A DNA stretch of 64,000 bases, from assembly GCA_002633005.1 (NCBI GenBank), contig NMRA01000049.1, forward strand, positions 573,189 to 637,188, in the 5' to 3' direction. Under the pieces are notes generated by a model. It did not search any database, was not told where the DNA came from, and worked only from the letters and a program-made list of their open reading frames with translations. How positions within the stretch are numbered: the first letter of the stretch is position 1; every line of letters starts with the position of its first letter. The translations under genes and the position numbers were made by a program. Positions 37,201 to 43,780 of the stretch are shown one piece after another. This stretch comes from Phoronis australis (Eukaryota > Phoronida > Phoronidae).

Positions 37201-40200
37201 AGGCTGTCTTGACAAATGGGGGGCAGCCTTAATCTCCAATTCATGTGTTATCACATAATAAGAGATTGGAAAAATAACATTTACTATATGAAACAAATAG
37301 GGCCTGCTATAGCAAATCAGATCTTCGACATGTGTGGGTAATTAAAAGCTTTGTAGATTTAGACTTGAGTGTTACTGCACAGCACAGACTGCTGTGCAGA
37401 CCGCCCCCTTTAGTCTGTTGTTAACTTCCTGTTCTGGTTTAATCAACTGTTTGCTTGCAGTCATTCAATTTGGCTTCGTCACCATTTTCGTCGCCGCCTT
37501 TCCATTGGCTCCATTGTGCGCCTTGATTAACAACTTCATTGAAATCCGATTGGACGCCTACAAGTTTGTGTGCGTGTGGCGACGACCAATGGCGGCGAGA
37601 GCTCAGGACATTGGTAAGTTCAGTTTCGCACAGAATATGCATGTATTAGTAATAAATATAGGGTGTCTTAAAAATTCGGTTCCCGCGGATTGGGCCTACT
37701 GTATGTTTACACCTTGCTATGAAAGTAGGCGTGAGTTGATACATGCTCTGTTTACACAGTAATGGCCAACAAACAACTCGGAAAATTGATCGCGCAATTC
37801 AGCTGTAAACTCAGATACGTCAAAATACATTTATTATGGTTTAAGGAATTGGTTCCTTTTTGATCACCTATTGATGAAATTAAACCAGTAATCTTGTTCC
37901 TAAGTTAATACGCAATGCAGTTATTATCATTTGAAGTGTGGGTACTTTTTTCAAGACACCCTGTGTATCGTATTAATGTGGAAACTTTTGCTGGATATCT
38001 GAAGCTTACTGAGTCCTCTTCATTCCTACAGTGTCTTACACACTCGTCTGGGTTAACCTTCGTGTTCAACTTACACGCCCGCCCCAAATTTTAACTTTGT
38101 TGGAGTCGTGCTCAGCATGATTCCCTTCTCCTAATTTTTGAGTTTCCCAAGTCGAACACCCTGGGCATTAGTCTGGATGAGACAGGTAGTACGTTGCGCG
38201 TCAGTGGTTGTTCACACTGCTCCATCACCTGGGACAGCCAATAACAAGGCACCGACTATGTATTGTTCTGCATGCTATGTCTTCCAAAATGGCAGGGTGG
38301 TCTAATTAGTCATTCATAAGTCACCATCTACACTCAACAATCTTTAAGATGTTGCACAGTCATTTGCTATCTAGTAACGGCGATTCTGCATGAATTTTTG
38401 AGACTCCATCTACAGGCAACTCCATGTTTGAACTTAATATTCTTAAACCGGACGATCGCCGCTCAAATAAAAAAGTTCATTTAGGACAACAAGTGCCAAC
38501 ATACAGCTCAGGTAACATCCATAGAGTGAAGTGAAAGATACATAGAATACTCTATGGATGTTACCTGAGCTGTATGTTGGCACTTGTTGTTTTAAATTGT
38601 TGTAAATATGATCCCGATGATGTCTATTGAAAAGACGAAACATTGAATTGAACATAAACTTTTTTACTTGTGCGGCGATCGTCCGGTTTTTGATCTTATT
38701 GTGGCCAAAAACTGATTTAATTTATATTGTTAGTGACTGAAATATTGTGTACGCATCTTCACTGCCTATTTTCAGGTGTCTGGTTCTACATTATAAAGAC
38801 CATTGCTAGAATTGCTACTCTGACGAATGTAAGTTTTCATCCTCTTCATTTTGGAATTAGGGATTCAACAAAAATGTGTTCATTATGGTGCTGTCTCTGT
38901 CCCCCGATTATCTGTGTGCAACTACTGTCAGTCAGTTGTAAGGACTGGGGCCATTTAAAGGCAAGAAGTTCACGCTGAAAATGAGCCATCGTTGAACTGT
39001 AGTTCATCACAGTTTCATAAAGGGGACATGGGAAACTGGAAGGTTCAGCCAAAATATGGCATAGCAGTAACTTCTGGTTTTTTAAGGCGACATTGATAAA
39101 AGTTCCATAGCTTTGGAAATCGCTGCAATTCGTAGCAGATGTAAATGATTCTTCTGTTGTTAGAAGTCATTCCTTACGCTGCCTATTTCCGAGATTTTGC
39201 CTTGCAAAATGGTCGCTGCTTTCTGAATGAGTAGCTGATTGTCAAATATTTGACCTTGAATTGACCTTGAGACTGTCTGTTGCAGGGGTTTATTCTGGCT
39301 TTCACCTCGGACTTTGTACCCAAGCTGGTCTATAAGTACTTCTACAGTGACAATGAAACGACCGAGGGCTATGTAGCCTGGTCCTTGTCCTCCTTCAATA
39401 CATCAGACTTTGAAGCTCGCAGCGTGCCGCAGGGTGTATGGAATGTCACAGAATGCAAGTACGTTCTTTGTTTTCAAAGTCCTGGATGTGTGAGTTCATG
39501 AGAAACCGTGAAAAGATCTGGTTTGTGAAACACTTCGACTCATTTCACCTGCAAGGGCAGGGTACAAGGTCACATGTTATCAGAGGTTATACAACAAAAT
39601 GTAGCGATTAACTCTCAACTGATACACTGTTCATTGTGGTAGATTATGATGACGGTTTCCTTGTGGGAATACTGACTAGTGTCTCAGTTCCATTTTTATG
39701 AAAACTAGAAGTGTCATGTTAGTTTTCGCAAGCCTGTAAGCATCTTAGCTGCTACTGAGAACACGACCTCTTTAGGATCTCCTAAGCTGTATTTAAAGTC
39801 GTGACATAACTCATTCTACTTTGGTAAGGTGTTCTGATTCCATGCATTTTTATTGTTCTTCAGTTGACATGCATTGGTATATAGATCTGTGCACGTTTGT
39901 AAGACATGTGTTATGTTATGTGGCAAATTTGACGTTTGTTTTCAGTTTGCATAGCTTTATGTGTCCCAGTGGAAAAGAATTCAGTTGACTTTGAAAAAAA
40001 CTTAAACTCCCTTACAGCACGATTTTGGTCAAATGGAAATGACAAACAACAAACTGGAATAAATCGAGTTAGCATTGATGAATGTTCCCAATAAAGTCAA
40101 TCAATAAACTCCATCTGGCCATTGTTTTAACAAACATGAACTAACAGATTTTCAAAGATGGAATTGCACGGAGCTTTTTAAAGCTCAAATCATTAAGAGG

Positions 40201-42158
40201 GTTTGAGAATGTTGAACCTACCCGTTTTCGTTCACGGTTATCATGTCATCAACATGCCAATGTGTCATCACTCTTTCAGGTACCGTGATTTCCGAGAAAG
40301 TCAAGATGAAGGCTACACGTGGTCTCTGGCTTACTGGCACGTGTTGGCTGCGCGCCTGGCCTTTATTGTTGTTTTTGAGGTAAGTAGGCGCTTGTCCTCT
40401 TGAAATACCCTTTAGTCATTGTGTTTGTTTTCAGGCAGAAACTAAAGAAGCAGGACAGTTGCCCTGATGTATGTTGCTTCACTACTGTTGCACACGTCCA
40501 GAGCCCTCATTCATCCGAGGGAAAAGGTGCTTGTCCCTTCTGAGGGAAATTTTTTGGGGTGAAGGGAAGATTCTGCCTCCCGATCGCCATCAGTAGCACC
40601 CCCTCCCACCCCGTTGCAAGCCCTCATAGGCTTTGTCTCAAGTAGCCAAAACTAACATTTTGCTCTCTTTCTAATTGTCAGTTATGTGAGTTACAAGTGA
40701 TTCGAACATCAGGGGAATTTTTCATCATTTGGGGGAATTTTTGGGCCTCATGGGATGGAACCTTTTTCAAACGGGAGTAGGGCTGATAATTGGGATTGAG
40801 GGCCCTGACGTCATTCATGACAGCGTGGGCTCAGGACCACCAAAGTTTACTCAGTCCCTTACCCAGATTTTGTAATTTCTTATGTCTTGGAGAACACCAA
40901 ATATACTAAATCAATTAAAAGTACTCATTGAGCAATTTTGTTTTCCGATTAGTACTCCAGAAAGCTTGACCACCAATAATTTTAATTTTGAATAAATGTT
41001 CATAGCTGGCACCATTACATAGTTTGGGGGATAGATTAATTATCTATAGGCGACCTGTTTGTGTTTGTGGACCTAGCTTTCGATCCCGTCGTGGGCCCTT
41101 TGTCGATGTACTGGTGGGTACTCTTTCAGCGGTTCTTCAACTCTATGTGGTGGCTGTTGCTTGCGCGTAGGTGCTGGTAATTACCTGGTAATTCATATCC
41201 ACTGTCTCTGTTTAATTTTAGTCTATTGCCCATGATTTTGACTGCTGCTCTAATTTTACGATTCCAATATTTATTTTCTGTAGATAATATTTTGACTATA
41301 AGCTTGCGAATGTTGTGCAAAATATCCATACATTGTTCTACAACCGTTGGGTTGTTGCTTTAGTGTGGTGCTTAGAGTCTTGGTAATTTATGGATATGAG
41401 TAAAGTTTGTTGGCCACGGGCCTATTTGAAATAAATAATGTTGAAATACATAAGATAACCGGTGATTTGAATTTTCATAACAAATAGTTCCTTTCAGATA
41501 TTGTAGTAAGCCGATCGTACTGAGCGTCTCTGCCTTTTAGATATGATAAAGGATATTATCCCTGTGTGTCAGTGACTGAGGTACCTTTGGTAAATCAAAA
41601 GCACCATGTGGCTGTGTCTTTAATGTGCCGTAATGTGTTAGCTGTGTCGACATACTAACTTCCCCTGGCAATAGTCATTCACAGAGTCCTGCATTCTGAG
41701 AACCAGTTTGAACCAATAGAGAAAACTGGTTCTCAAAGTGCAGGACCCCTGTAATGACTATTTATCCAGCTATCCTTGTCTACATTTATGGAATAGGTGT
41801 CGCACATAATAGCCTCAGGGAATGCAAAAGTCAGATATAACATGCCCACATTATGATAACCAGTTTGCCGCGTGTTATTCAGTGGAAAAAACTATTTTTC
41901 AAAATGGGGACTCCTGTAAGAGAATATTACCCAGCCTCCCCGTCCCCGGCTACATTAGTCCAATTGCCCTCTGCTTTTCAGCACTTCATCCTCTTCCTGA
42001 CGTGGATCGTGGCTTACCTCGTGCCTGATATGCCGGCAGACGTCAAAGTTCTTGAGCTGCGGGAGAACTTCCTGGCCAAGAACGCCCTCTATGACGCAGA
42101 GGTAGTCAAGGCGAATCGGGCCAAGTCTTCACACAGTGACAATTCTGATACTGTTTAG
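4204..42158 (+). CDS. ANO: Anoctamin (TMEM16) gene, ANO7-like; spliced, with five alternative loop exons
   Basis: Whole-gene entry. Exons: 4204-4250 (ATG at 4209), 7316-7327 (tentative), 8845-9012, 9987-10085, 10605-10747, 13783-13892, 15304-15416, 15779-15843, 16667-16801, 18346-18521, 19441-19523, 20341-20478, 24265-24429, 24972-25008, 26237-26348, one of five cassettes, 34578-34675, 35780-35913, 37461-37613, 38776-38828, 39286-39458, 40280-40379, 41982-42158. Phases agree at every junction, and the total is divisible by three. Anoctamins are dimeric ten-pass membrane proteins that act as calcium-activated chloride channels or lipid scramblases. Seen here: the N-terminal dimerisation domain ([23 protein letters not shown]), the cysteine-rich first extracellular loop, ten hydrophobic segments, and the calcium-site residues N/E (34650, 34662), E/E (35898, 35907) and E/D (37541, 37553). 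The C-terminal FLAKNAL and RAQDIG resemble ANO7 as I remember it; channel versus scramblase cannot be decided. The N-terminus is short for the family, so upstream exons may be missing. Confidence 0.93.
4656..4656. other. Single-N assembly join
   Basis: The bases before this N (ending in ...aatagagtg) match those at about 5344-5371. The bases after it match those from 3943. It is therefore a join of two overlapping contig ends. Confidence 0.85.
4920..4966 (+). CDS. ANO: Duplicate of the candidate first anoctamin exon (probable assembly copy)
   Basis: This repeats the exon at 4204-4250, with ATG at 4925 and the same GTTTGT donor. It lies within a copy of about 715 bp that starts right after the single N at 4656. 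The two copies differ by only a few bases. It probably represents the other end of an overlapping contig, so only one copy is expected in the genome. Confidence 0.4.
5349..5888. mobile_element. 540-bp inverted-repeat element
   Basis: Left end gaagcgtgttcaatagagtg plus agcgcccgc; right end gcgggcgctcactctgttga plus acacacttc, imperfect inverted repeats. Inner arms cctgaacagctgtg (5399) and cacagctgttcagg (5816) are also inverted. The interior has an 80-codon open frame on the - strand with no family that I recognise. Confidence 0.65.
7316..7327 (+). CDS. ANO: Possible 12-nt anoctamin microexon
   Basis: A pyrimidine-rich stretch ending in AAG is followed by aacacgtcaaag and then a consensus GTAAGT donor at 7328. 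The 12 bases encode NTSK in phase 0 and would join the exon at 4250 to the exon at 8845 without a frame change. The perfect donor is the main support; the acceptor is weaker. It could instead be a chance site, because skipping it also keeps the frame. Confidence 0.35.
8845..9012 (+). CDS. ANO: Anoctamin exon: start of the dimerisation domain
   Basis: Acceptor atatttcag, donor GTGAGT at 9013, 56 codons, phase 0-0. It encodes the conserved anoctamin segment [20 protein letters not shown], followed by a charged helix ([20 protein letters not shown]). In the family this region forms the first strands of the cytosolic dimerisation domain. Confidence 0.88.
9987..10085 (+). CDS. ANO: Anoctamin exon: dimerisation domain
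   Basis: Acceptor ttttttctag, donor GTTTGT at 10086, 33 codons, phase 0-0. It encodes [20 protein letters not shown] followed by KIKMPMK, a signature of the anoctamin cytosolic N-terminal domain. The motif KIHAPW with the following YAE is highly conserved in the family. Confidence 0.92.
10605..10747 (+). CDS. ANO: Anoctamin exon: acidic and Cys-rich linker to [11 protein letters not shown]
   Basis: Acceptor gttcttag, donor GTCAGT at 10748, phase 0 to 2. An acidic, cysteine-rich stretch ([20 protein letters not shown]) leads into [15 protein letters not shown], equivalent to the YFTAPF segment of the family. The donor was chosen because its two trailing bases plus the first base of the next exon give a Gln codon and restore the conserved [11 protein letters not shown]. 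The Cys cluster (CCHGC, CASC) is unusual for this linker. Confidence 0.85.
12094..12140 (+). mobile_element. SINE-like fragment (GGTCACGTGATGTGG tail)
   Basis: cttatgttcattaggtcacg tgatgtggcc is shared with 17704-17735 and, more distantly, 51395-51415. Only the 3' part is present. Confidence 0.45.
13783..13892 (+). CDS. ANO: Anoctamin exon: DTFF-NAQRSR motif
   Basis: Acceptor tgttttag, donor GTACGT at 13893, phase 2 to 1. It encodes [20 protein letters not shown], then [16 protein letters not shown]. The DTFF..AQRSR..(Y/F)xIL pattern is diagnostic of anoctamins. This part ends the dimerisation domain before the helix leading to the membrane. Confidence 0.93.
15304..15416 (+). CDS. ANO: Anoctamin exon: [20 protein letters not shown]
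   Basis: Acceptor gtattgcccag, donor GTGAGT at 15417, phase 1 to 0. It encodes [20 protein letters not shown], then [18 protein letters not shown], matching the family's G(I/V)xxLLxxGxYxAA(Y/F)PLHDG. The open frame on the opposite strand here is a shadow of this exon. Confidence 0.93.
15779..15843 (+). CDS. ANO: Anoctamin exon: [10 protein letters not shown] pre-membrane motif
   Basis: Acceptor tgattacag, donor GTATTT at 15844, phase 0 to 2. It encodes [20 protein letters not shown] followed by I and a split R codon. W(Y/F)KxQPLDLIRxYFGEK is the hallmark just before membrane segment 1. Confidence 0.94.
16240..16295. repeat. GAGAACCAGTTT hairpin repeat, copy 1
   Basis: cttttcgagaaccagttt and aaactggttctcaaaag are inverted around a short spacer. 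Related hairpins occur at 41687-41745 and, degenerate, at 41855-41925. Confidence 0.65.
16667..16801 (+). CDS. ANO: Anoctamin exon: membrane segment 1
   Basis: Acceptor gttgttacag, donor GTAAGT at 16802, phase 2-2. It encodes [20 protein letters not shown], then a hydrophobic run to [17 protein letters not shown]. This is the first transmembrane helix and the start of the first extracellular loop. Confidence 0.95.
17645..17765 (+). mobile_element. SINE-like element with tRNA B-box
   Basis: agttcgagtcccgg resembles a tRNA B-box (GGTTCGANTCC). It is followed by ttttcgggctta and the family tail gggtcacgtgatgtggcc, then agacttataatg. The same order recurs at 51340-51440. The minisatellite at 17751 starts at its 3' end. 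Confidence 0.5.
17751..18341 (+). repeat. 72-74-bp minisatellite, eight units, abutting an anoctamin exon
   Basis: Units begin atgtttagact(g/c)(g/a)tgcagg at 17778, 17850, 17924, 17998, 18070, 18144, 18216 and 18290. Spacing alternates between 72 and 74, because some units carry ggggtt in place of caggtt. The last unit runs to tatatacttccag, the 3' splice site of the exon at 18346. Confidence 0.95.
18346..18521 (+). CDS. ANO: Anoctamin exon: Cys-rich extracellular loop and membrane segment 2
   Basis: Acceptor tatatacttccag, donor GTAAGT at 18522, phase 2 to 1. It encodes [20 protein letters not shown], the CDERCGYW...TSC cluster and [16 protein letters not shown]. The cysteines match the disulphide-bonded loop between segments 1 and 2; FDNxATxxFAIFMxLW is segment 2. 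The 3' splice site sits directly at the end of a 73-bp minisatellite array. Confidence 0.95.
19441..19523 (+). CDS. ANO: Anoctamin exon: [19 protein letters not shown] (copy A)
   Basis: Acceptor gttgtttcag, donor GTAAAG at 19524, phase 1 to 0. It encodes the conserved (L)FxEFWKR.QAxxxYxWDxxD.EEEE segment after membrane segment 2. A second copy is at 22052-22134 with the same protein sequence. Confidence 0.93.
20341..20478 (+). CDS. ANO: Anoctamin exon: cytosolic loop before segment 3 (copy A)
   Basis: Acceptor ctttgtttcag, donor GTAAGA at 20479, 46 codons, phase 0-0. It encodes [20 protein letters not shown], then [23 protein letters not shown]. The RPE(F/Y)E start and the beginning of membrane segment 3 fit the family. 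The near-identical copy is at 22930-23067. Confidence 0.93.
21110..21528. other. Assembly gap (419 N)
   Basis: Run of N. The flanks belong to the two ends of the duplicated block, so the true gap may be zero or negative in length. Confidence 0.99.
21529..21787 (+). repeat. 40-bp minisatellite, about 6.5 units
   Basis: caagatttgtttcatcctca plus ttgtcataatctgccaatgg repeats at 21529, 21569, 21609, 21649, 21689 and 21729, then a partial unit. Some units end in atga rather than atgg. Copy A near 19128 has about one unit, so the array is expanded in one haplotype and may continue into the N gap. Confidence 0.95.
22052..22134 (+). CDS. ANO: Anoctamin exon copy B of 19441-19523 (probable second haplotype)
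   Basis: Same length, splice signals and protein as 19441-19523, with a synonymous base change. It cannot follow copy A of the next exon in frame: that exon ends in phase 0, while this one needs one upstream base. The two copies are therefore alternatives or, more likely, two assembled haplotypes either side of the N gap at 21110-21528. Confidence 0.6.
22930..23067 (+). CDS. ANO: Anoctamin exon copy B of 20341-20478 (probable second haplotype)
   Basis: Same 46 codons as copy A with one amino acid difference (PRWTSS here, PRWASS in copy A) beside membrane segment 3. Splice signals are the same. It belongs to the duplicated block around the 419-base N gap and is best read as the other allele. 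Confidence 0.6.
24265..24429 (+). CDS. ANO: Anoctamin exon: membrane segments 3-4, with nested alternative donors
   Basis: Acceptor ctttcccatttcag, donor GTAAGA at 24430, 55 codons, phase 0-0. It encodes [20 protein letters not shown] (segment 3) and [20 protein letters not shown] (segment 4). The 3' part of the exon is tandemly repeated in the following intron. Two more donors, at 24463 (GTAAAA) and 24538 (GTAAGA), are in frame with no stop before them. They would add 11 or 36 codons, the latter containing a second near-copy of segment 4. Confidence 0.93.
24406..24545 (+). repeat. Tandem duplication of an exon 3' end with its donor
   Basis: The stretch encoding [18 protein letters not shown] with its GTAAGACATTGGATCATT donor region recurs at about 24478-24555 ([18 protein letters not shown]). 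A shorter copy of the junction lies at 24448-24475. Confidence 0.9.
24972..25008 (+). CDS. ANO: Anoctamin short exon: [12 protein letters not shown]
   Basis: Acceptor gattttttcag, donor GTGAGT at 25009, 37 nt, phase 0 to 1. It encodes the conserved (V/I)YxKVAxxLTxWE segment between membrane segments 4 and 5. A 16-bp minisatellite begins about 30 bases after the donor. Confidence 0.93.
25037..25275 (+). repeat. 16-bp minisatellite with two interleaved unit types
   Basis: Unit A catgcaacctgtctgc and unit B catggagcctggctgc run in the order: partial A, A A A, B B, hybrid (catgcaacctggctgc), B B, A A A A A, B. No frame carries stops because of composition, so the long open frames on both strands here are artefacts. 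Confidence 0.96.
25276..26236. other. Intron sequence, nothing recognised
   Basis: Intron between the anoctamin exons at 24972 and 26237. I see no repeats or exons in it after the minisatellite. Confidence 0.5.
26237..26348 (+). CDS. ANO: Anoctamin exon: membrane segment 5
   Basis: Acceptor ctcactgcag, donor GTAGGA at 26349, phase 1 to 2. It encodes [20 protein letters not shown], then [17 protein letters not shown]. The F(Q/E)xVNYY.[10 protein letters not shown] motif is membrane segment 5. The exon ends with AG of an Arg codon, which every one of the five downstream cassettes completes. Confidence 0.95.
26755..26809 (+). CDS. ANO: Anoctamin alternative loop exon a
   Basis: Acceptor gtatcaacag, donor GTATTA at 26810, 55 nt, phase 2 to 0. 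It encodes [18 protein letters not shown], the extracellular loop between segments 5 and 6. It keeps the basic residue before (D/E)E but replaces the usual GRPG with GTPY. It sits 406 bp after the shared upstream exon, the nearest of the five. Confidence 0.9.
27276..27339 (+). CDS. ANO: Anoctamin alternative loop exon b (divergent)
   Basis: Acceptor attatgtttcag, donor GTGACA at 27340, 64 nt, phase 2 to 0. It encodes 21 residues beginning [12 protein letters not shown] and ending GGHYYPES. Alignment to cassette a (NGxP, R.Y, G, Y, acidic residue near the end) and matching phases support it. It is three codons longer and has Tyr where the others have Arg, and ES in place of (D/E)E. It is the weakest cassette; a chance open stretch is possible. 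Confidence 0.72.
28746..28954. mobile_element. MITE-like element, GTAAAATCTC family, copy 3
   Basis: Left end gttaaatctcaccaatttc, right end taaattggcgagatttcac. It lies in the intron between cassettes b and c. The interior also contains inverted segments. Confidence 0.6.
29599..29656 (+). CDS. ANO: Anoctamin alternative loop exon c
   Basis: Acceptor ctcacttag, donor GTGCCT at 29657, 58 nt, phase 2 to 0. It encodes [19 protein letters not shown] with the canonical GRPGxY motif of this loop. Its length of 19 codons equals the usual vertebrate loop length as I remember it. Confidence 0.92.
29822..30195. mobile_element. Fold-back MITE between cassettes c and d
   Basis: Left end atgaaacagtcccaaatagg and right end ccaatttgggactgtttcat are inverted repeats about 374 bp apart. 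The interior is noncoding and repeats the word gggact in both directions. Confidence 0.6.
31198..31221 (+). repeat. (TA)n microsatellite
   Basis: About eleven TA repeats in the intron before cassette d. Confidence 0.9.
31571..31628 (+). CDS. ANO: Anoctamin alternative loop exon d
   Basis: Acceptor gttgtcactag, donor GTTTGA at 31629, 58 nt, phase 2 to 0. It encodes [19 protein letters not shown]. GRPGxY and the terminal R-x-E-E are canonical. A (TA)n tract lies about 350 bp upstream in the intron. Confidence 0.92.
32182..32272. repeat. Hairpin repeat in the intron between cassettes d and e
   Basis: gtccggttaagcctgcagca and tgctgcaggctttatggtgg are imperfect inverted repeats, which could form an intronic RNA hairpin between two cassettes. 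Confidence 0.5.
32676..32730 (+). CDS. ANO: Anoctamin alternative loop exon e
   Basis: Acceptor aatttcttcag, donor GTTTGC at 32731, 55 nt, phase 2 to 0. It encodes [18 protein letters not shown]. It is closest to cassette d in sequence (GRPG-Y-RI-GFR-EE) and shares its GTTTG donor type, suggesting a recent duplication between these two. Confidence 0.92.
32731..34577. other. Intron after cassette e, nothing recognised
   Basis: I looked for further GRPG-type cassettes and found none. A run of nine or ten G near 33,160 is the only notable feature. Confidence 0.45.
34578..34675 (+). CDS. ANO: Anoctamin exon: membrane segment 6 with calcium-site Asn and Glu
   Basis: Acceptor ttgtattttag, donor GTAAGT at 34676, phase 0 to 2. 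It encodes [20 protein letters not shown], then [13 protein letters not shown]. CxPxGCLxxL is the diagnostic start of segment 6. Asn (34650) and Glu (34662) match the N..xE pair of the calcium site on helix 6. Confidence 0.95.
35780..35913 (+). CDS. ANO: Anoctamin exon: basic cytosolic linker and calcium-site EYLE
   Basis: Acceptor tttctcaatag, donor GTAAGT at 35914, phase 2 to 1. It encodes a basic linker ([15 protein letters not shown]), then [20 protein letters not shown] and LEM. The two Glu residues of EYLE are the helix-7 calcium ligands. Confidence 0.95.
35959..36112. mobile_element. Second copy of the CAATTGACCTATC MITE, right end lost
   Basis: Starts aattgacctatcgcaagctc and continues parallel to 3902-4052, including the internal hairpin (gttctaccca / tgggtagaa) and the shared gctgcgttctgattggtcag. 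The right inverted repeat is not visible. Confidence 0.65.
37461..37613 (+). CDS. ANO: Anoctamin exon: segment 7 and calcium-site EIRLD
   Basis: Acceptor gtttgcttgcag, donor GTAAGT at 37614, phase 1-1. It encodes [33 protein letters not shown] and [12 protein letters not shown]. Glu and Asp of EIRLD are the helix-8 calcium ligands. This is among the most conserved stretches in the family. Confidence 0.97.
38446..38688. mobile_element. MITE with 42-bp internal hairpin and long terminal repeats
   Basis: Outer ends aaaccggacgatcgccgc and gcggcgatcgtccggttt are inverted repeats extending about 35 bp. Inside, acaacaagtgccaacataca... at about 38480 and its perfect reverse complement to about 38590 form a 42-bp hairpin. 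No coding frame. Confidence 0.85.
38776..38828 (+). CDS. ANO: Anoctamin exon: segment 8
   Basis: Acceptor ctattttcag, donor GTAAGT at 38829, phase 1 to 0. It encodes [17 protein letters not shown] after a split Gly codon, the G(I/V)W.xIL..I..(L/I)A..TN segment. Confidence 0.93.
39286..39458 (+). CDS. ANO: Anoctamin exon: SDFVP helix and glycosylated extracellular loop
   Basis: Acceptor ctgttgcag, donor GTACGT at 39459, phase 0 to 2. It encodes [20 protein letters not shown], then a loop ending WNVTECK. Three N-glycosylation sequons (NET, NTS, NVT) lie in the extracellular loop before the next segment. [15 protein letters not shown] matches the family pattern. Confidence 0.95.
40280..40379 (+). 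CDS. ANO: Anoctamin exon: CKYRDFR and [16 protein letters not shown]
   Basis: Acceptor atcactctttcag, donor GTAAGT at 40380, phase 2 to 0. It encodes [20 protein letters not shown], then [13 protein letters not shown], the conserved start of the last membrane segments. Confidence 0.96.
41687..41745. repeat. GAGAACCAGTTT hairpin repeat, copy 2
   Basis: cctgcattctgagaaccagt and actggttctcaaagtgcagg form an inverted repeat in the last anoctamin intron. Confidence 0.7.
41982..42158 (+). CDS. ANO: Anoctamin last exon with stop
   Basis: Acceptor ctctgcttttcag, 58 codons and stop TAG at 42156. It encodes [40 protein letters not shown] and a short hydrophilic tail ([10 protein letters not shown]). 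The VPDxPxxV...RE.xLAKxAL ending resembles ANO7. The C-terminal DTV could bind a PDZ domain (type I pattern S/T-x-V is not met exactly, as the last four are SDTV with D-T-V; weak). Confidence 0.95.
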   Translation, partial: HFILFLTWIVAYLVPDMPADVKVLELRENFLAKNALYDAEVVKANRAKSSHSDNSDTV

Positions 42159-43060
42159 TTGGGCAATGGTGTCGGGGGACGGAGTTGTTTCAACAGGTGT
42201 TACGACATGTAGATGGTATCCAGAAATGATCTATCATATAACTCACAACATACAGCGCCATCTACTTGGCTACAACTTAATTGCTGTACCGATGTATTTT
42301 AGGGAGAAATTTGCTGTCCCTATGAGGACAATGTCAATATGTGGTGTATTCCTTCTTTTGTGATGTGTTTGTGTGAGATTCTGATTAGCAGATGCTTTGC
42401 ACCGTAACCCAAGGTGTGTTCAGCTTCTTGTGAATTTGGTGAGATCACGCAAGTCTTTACGTGATATCATCAAGCATTACATGTAAAGTACGTAATCTCG
42501 CTAAGTTCCACCTACGAGAAAGAAGCGTTACTGAGCACACTCCTAATATCATTGAACACTAATTTGCTCTACTGATGGTTCAAAGTGGAAAAAGCCTATG
42601 GTGAAGGTGCTGAAATTGCGCACTTACGATAGAGTTTTACAATGATTTTAAAGTGTATCAGCTTCGTGTATGATTTTGAATGACCGAAGTAAAATTCTGG
42701 CATTCGCAATTCATTTTACCTTTGGTAATTGTCTGTGGTTTGTTGTCACTGTGTGGTGTAGTTTGTTTAATCGAGGAATTAATTAAATAATTTATAAATA
42801 ATCTTCATGATTGTGTCAACAAACACGGCATCCAAATGTAGTTTCCTTGAGTAGGATGTCTCCTATTGTTGGCTTTGCTTGTTGAGCGTAGTTGTTAGAA
42901 GTGAAGCGTTGATACTGATCTTTTTTGAGGAGCCGTACTAGGATATGGAGTTGCGATTTTTATCCATTTATAATCTTCAGGTTGCTTTTAAACTATTTTT
43001 TATTTTTAATTATTAGTAAGTCCAGAAAGCCGTAATAAATATTTCTTTTTGTGACAAATC
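42159..43060 (+). other. Probable anoctamin 3' UTR and flank
   Basis: No coding pattern is seen here. An AATAAA hexamer occurs at 43034-43039, with T-rich sequence after it. It is the best candidate poly(A) signal that I noticed, implying a 3' UTR of about 0.9 kb. An earlier variant site may exist near 42,790. Confidence 0.4.
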
Positions 43061-43611
43061 ACTCGATGTAATTAGCATGGTTAAATTAAGGTGAGAATCT
43101 TACTATGAATTATTTTTTATTGTTTTGAAGTACAAAAAGTCATAGCAATAGATTCTTTAACTCGCTATGCACTGAATGTATTTAGCTGGGTTAAATTAAG
43201 ATGGAAACAAACAGTGTAGAAGTCTTGTCCTCGTTGTTTCTTAGTAAAACAATGGCTCCTCAGTTTGCCATTCTTTGACTGCGCCATGTAGAAATGCTTT
43301 AGATGCTTGCTGACTTAGTAGATTAGTAAGAGGTTTTCAAACTTGGTCCAGGTATTTAAAGGTTGACTGGGATTACTTGAATGTGCAGTATCTTGTTTCA
43401 AATGATATAAGTAGTGACTTGTGTATGTGGGTGTCTAAATCTGGATAGATTTTCTTTGGTAGTAAGTGCTGTAATGTTTAGTTATCTCAAAATTCTAATC
43501 TGAAAGAATTCACCCTGTCGAAAAATTAGCCAGTTAATTTGTATTTTTTACAATTCGTATCTGCATGAATTTTTGTAGCATACATATGTCCGAAGTGTTT
43601 ATTTGTATTTT

Positions 43612-43780
43612 ATACAGGAAGCGAGTAGAATTTAAGTTTTTATCTAAAGTGCTCACCACTGGTTTCTTATACAGAAAGCGATTAGAATTTAAGTTTTTAT
43701 CTAAAGTGCTCACCACTGGTTTCTTATACAGAAAGCGATTAGACTTAGTTCTTATCTAAAGTGCTCACCACTGGTTTCTT
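43612..43780 (+). repeat. 57-bp tandem repeat, three units
   Basis: Units start at aagcg(a/g)(t/g)tag, at 43619, 43676 and 43733, and include aaagtgctcaccactggttt. Noncoding, downstream of the anoctamin. Confidence 0.92.

Noticed and set aside
42147-42158. C-terminal PDZ-binding motif in the anoctamin (SDTV)
   Set aside because: A class I motif needs S/T at -2 and a hydrophobic last residue; here T is at -1 and D at -2, so the match is poor.
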